Part shown: piece after piece, positions 5,434 to 6,487 of the stretch
Position numbering within the stretch: position 1 is the stretch's first letter
Layout of the letters: each line of letters opens with the position of its first letter
Assembly: GCA_023422735.1 (NCBI GenBank)
Contig: JAFAGL010000095.1
Span: 1-6,487 of the forward strand
DNA length: 6,487 nucleotides
Origin: Pseudomonadota bacterium
GTDB lineage: Bacteria > Pseudomonadota > Alphaproteobacteria > Rhizobiales > Rhizobiaceae
Direction of reading: 5' to 3'
Made by a program: the position numbers and the translations under genes
The notes under the pieces: model-generated
The model's input: the letters and a program-made list of their open reading frames with translations, nothing else
The model's database searches: none
Told to the model about the DNA's origin: nothing

Positions 5434-6487
5434 GGAAAATAGGCCGCCAGAATCAGAAGCAGAAAGGCAATCGCCGCCATCAGCTGGCTGCGCCAGTCGG
5501 TCAGGATAAAGACAACCGGATCATCGTGCATTTCGTCGCGACGCGCGAGGATCCAGATCCGCATGATCATGTAAAGCACGATCGGCGCCAGCGGCCAGAT
5601 GAGATAAGGATGGCGATATTGCTGCGCGACAGCGTCACTGTTGATGTAAAGCGCCATGACAACGGCAGCCGCGAAAGCGGAACCGAGGCCAGCCTGCGAG
5701 ATGACGTCCTGATCTTCAGGCCTGTAGCCGCGACCGGCCAGCCGCTGTTTGGCATCAAGCAGCGTGCCGCGCAGTTCCACATAGCGTTTCACCAAGGCCA
5801 GCGACATGAAGAAGAAGATCGAAAAAGCCAGCAGCCAATAAGACGTCTCGATGCCGGTGGCCGCTTGCCCTCCCAGAATTCGCATCGTGTACAATCCCCC
5901 CAGCACCATTACGTCGATCAACAGCATGCGCTTGAGCGAAAGCGAGTAAGCCAGGGTCGAAACCAGATATGTGCCCAATGCCAGCCAGAACGCGGGTGGA
6001 AGCAAGGAGGCGACGGCAAAGCTGATCAACAACAGACTCGCCGATGCGCCGAAGCCGAAGCGCATGGATAACAATCCGCTGGCAAAGGGCCGGTGGCGCT
6101 TGGTCTTGTGCTGACGATCGAGCGCCAGATCGAAGAAGTCGTTGATGATATAGATCGCCGAAGCTGCAGCGCTGAACGCGACAAAGGCAATCAGGCAGCT
6201 CAAAACGGCCGCCGGGTTGAAATATTGATGCGACAAGGCGACCGGCACGAAGATCAGGACATTTTTGAGCCACTGGTGCACCCGCAACATCTTGACGACC
6301 GTCCGCCAATCCGGGCGGGGTATGGCGACTGTCTGGCAGGAGTTGGTTGTCTTCCAGCGTCGAACCGCCCTGTCAGGCGCGACAATGATCGCCTTTCCGG
6401 CTGCATCGAAAACGGCAATGTCATGGCGGCTGTTGCCGACATATTCGAACCCGCGCGCGCCATAAGTCTTGGTGAGAAGGTCTACCT
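5430..6487 (-). CDS. HAD hydrolase-UbiA prenyltransferase fusion, probable polyprenyl-phosphate phosphoribosyltransferase (N-terminus cut by window)
   Basis: The frame is open from the right edge (first full codon at 6485) to the stop at 5430, giving 351 visible codons. The first 65 residues are the end of a HAD-type phosphatase domain: YVGNSRHD near residues 15-22 fits HAD motif IV, followed by the usual AVFDAAGKAIIVAP strand. They join in frame to an integral-membrane UbiA domain that begins near MLRVHQWLKNVLIFVP (Met at 6290-6288). Numbering from that Met, the Asp-rich motif NDFFDLALD is at 50-58 with KRHRPFASG at 64-72. The second motif region is YSLSLKRMLLIDVMVLGG at 115-132, and DDPVVFILTD at 256-265 is characteristic of the DPPR-synthase branch. 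That branch transfers 5-phosphoribose from PRPP to polyprenyl phosphate; the HAD part may then remove the 5-phosphate. The internal Met at 6290 could be mistaken for the start, but the upstream in-frame HAD sequence shows that the gene is longer. The HAD nucleophile motif lies outside the window. Confidence 0.9.
   Translation of the reverse strand, partial: VDLLTKTYGARGFEYVGNSRHDIAVFDAAGKAIIVAPDRAVRRWKTTNSCQTVAIPRPDWRTVVKMLRVHQWLKNVLIFVPVALSHQYFNPAAVLSCLIAFVAFSAAASAIYIINDFFDLALDRQHKTKRHRPFASGLLSMRFGFGASASLLLISFAVASLLPPAFWLALGTYLVSTLAYSLSLKRMLLIDVMVLGGLYTMRILGGQAATGIETSYWLLAFSIFFFMSLALVKRYVELRGTLLDAKQRLAGRGYRPEDQDVISQAGLGSAFAAAVVMALYINSDAVAQQYRHPYLIWPLAPIVLYMIMRIWILARRDEMHDDPVVFILTDWRSQLMAAIAFLLLILAAYFP

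Noticed and set aside
6288..6290. ATG as the start of a stand-alone 286-residue UbiA protein
   Set aside because: The in-frame sequence upstream is open to the edge and encodes a HAD motif IV region, so this Met is internal to a fusion.
5755..6309. A 184-codon minus-strand frame overlapping the UbiA region
   Set aside because: Out of frame with the UbiA motifs and lacks hydrophobic helices. It is a shadow of the HAD-UbiA gene.

Overview
The window is a single, tightly packed block of six genes, all read from the minus strand, so the transcriptional order runs from the right edge to the left. Both end genes are cut by the window. Base composition is moderately GC-rich and typical of chromosomal DNA. 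Together with the kind of genes present, this suggests an alphaproteobacterium, probably of the Rhizobiales/Hyphomicrobiales. That placement is an impression from codon use and gene style, not a demonstrated assignment. I see no RNA genes, insertion sequences, CRISPR arrays, attachment sites or signs of recent transfer.

In transcription order the layout is as follows. (1) 6487-5430: a HAD-hydrolase tail fused in frame to a UbiA-type polyprenyl-phosphate phosphoribosyltransferase, with its N-terminus outside the window. (2) 5433-4099: an FAD-linked oxidoreductase with the signature motifs of DprE1, the decaprenylphosphoryl-ribose 2'-oxidase. (3) A 96-bp AT-rich gap that holds a 19-bp near-palindrome. 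(4) 4002-3580: a four-helix SMR/EamA-like protein resembling the ArnE/ArnF sugar-lipid flippase subunits. (5) 3583-2582: an extended NAD-dependent sugar epimerase/dehydratase-like SDR. (6) 2585-1152: a class III PLP-dependent aminotransferase. (7) 1141-1: the first 380 residues of a multi-pass membrane protein that looks like a GT-C-type glycosyltransferase. Three of the junctions are ATGA overlaps of 4 nt and one is a 10-nt gap, so this is almost certainly one or two operons.

Taken together, the genes read as a route to a polyprenyl-phosphate-linked pentose. The UbiA domain would load phosphoribose onto a polyprenyl phosphate, and the HAD domain would remove the 5-phosphate. The DprE1 homologue would oxidise the ribose to a keto-sugar, and the SDR and/or aminotransferase would reduce, epimerise or aminate it. 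The SMR protein would flip the lipid-linked sugar across the inner membrane, and the GT-C-like protein would transfer the sugar to an envelope glycan or lipid. The first two steps rest on strong family resemblance to the mycobacterial decaprenylphosphoryl-arabinose pathway. No DprE2-type partner is visible, and a class III aminotransferase is present in its place. The end product is therefore not predictable, and an amino- or otherwise modified pentose is a real possibility. This combination is the most interesting feature of the window.
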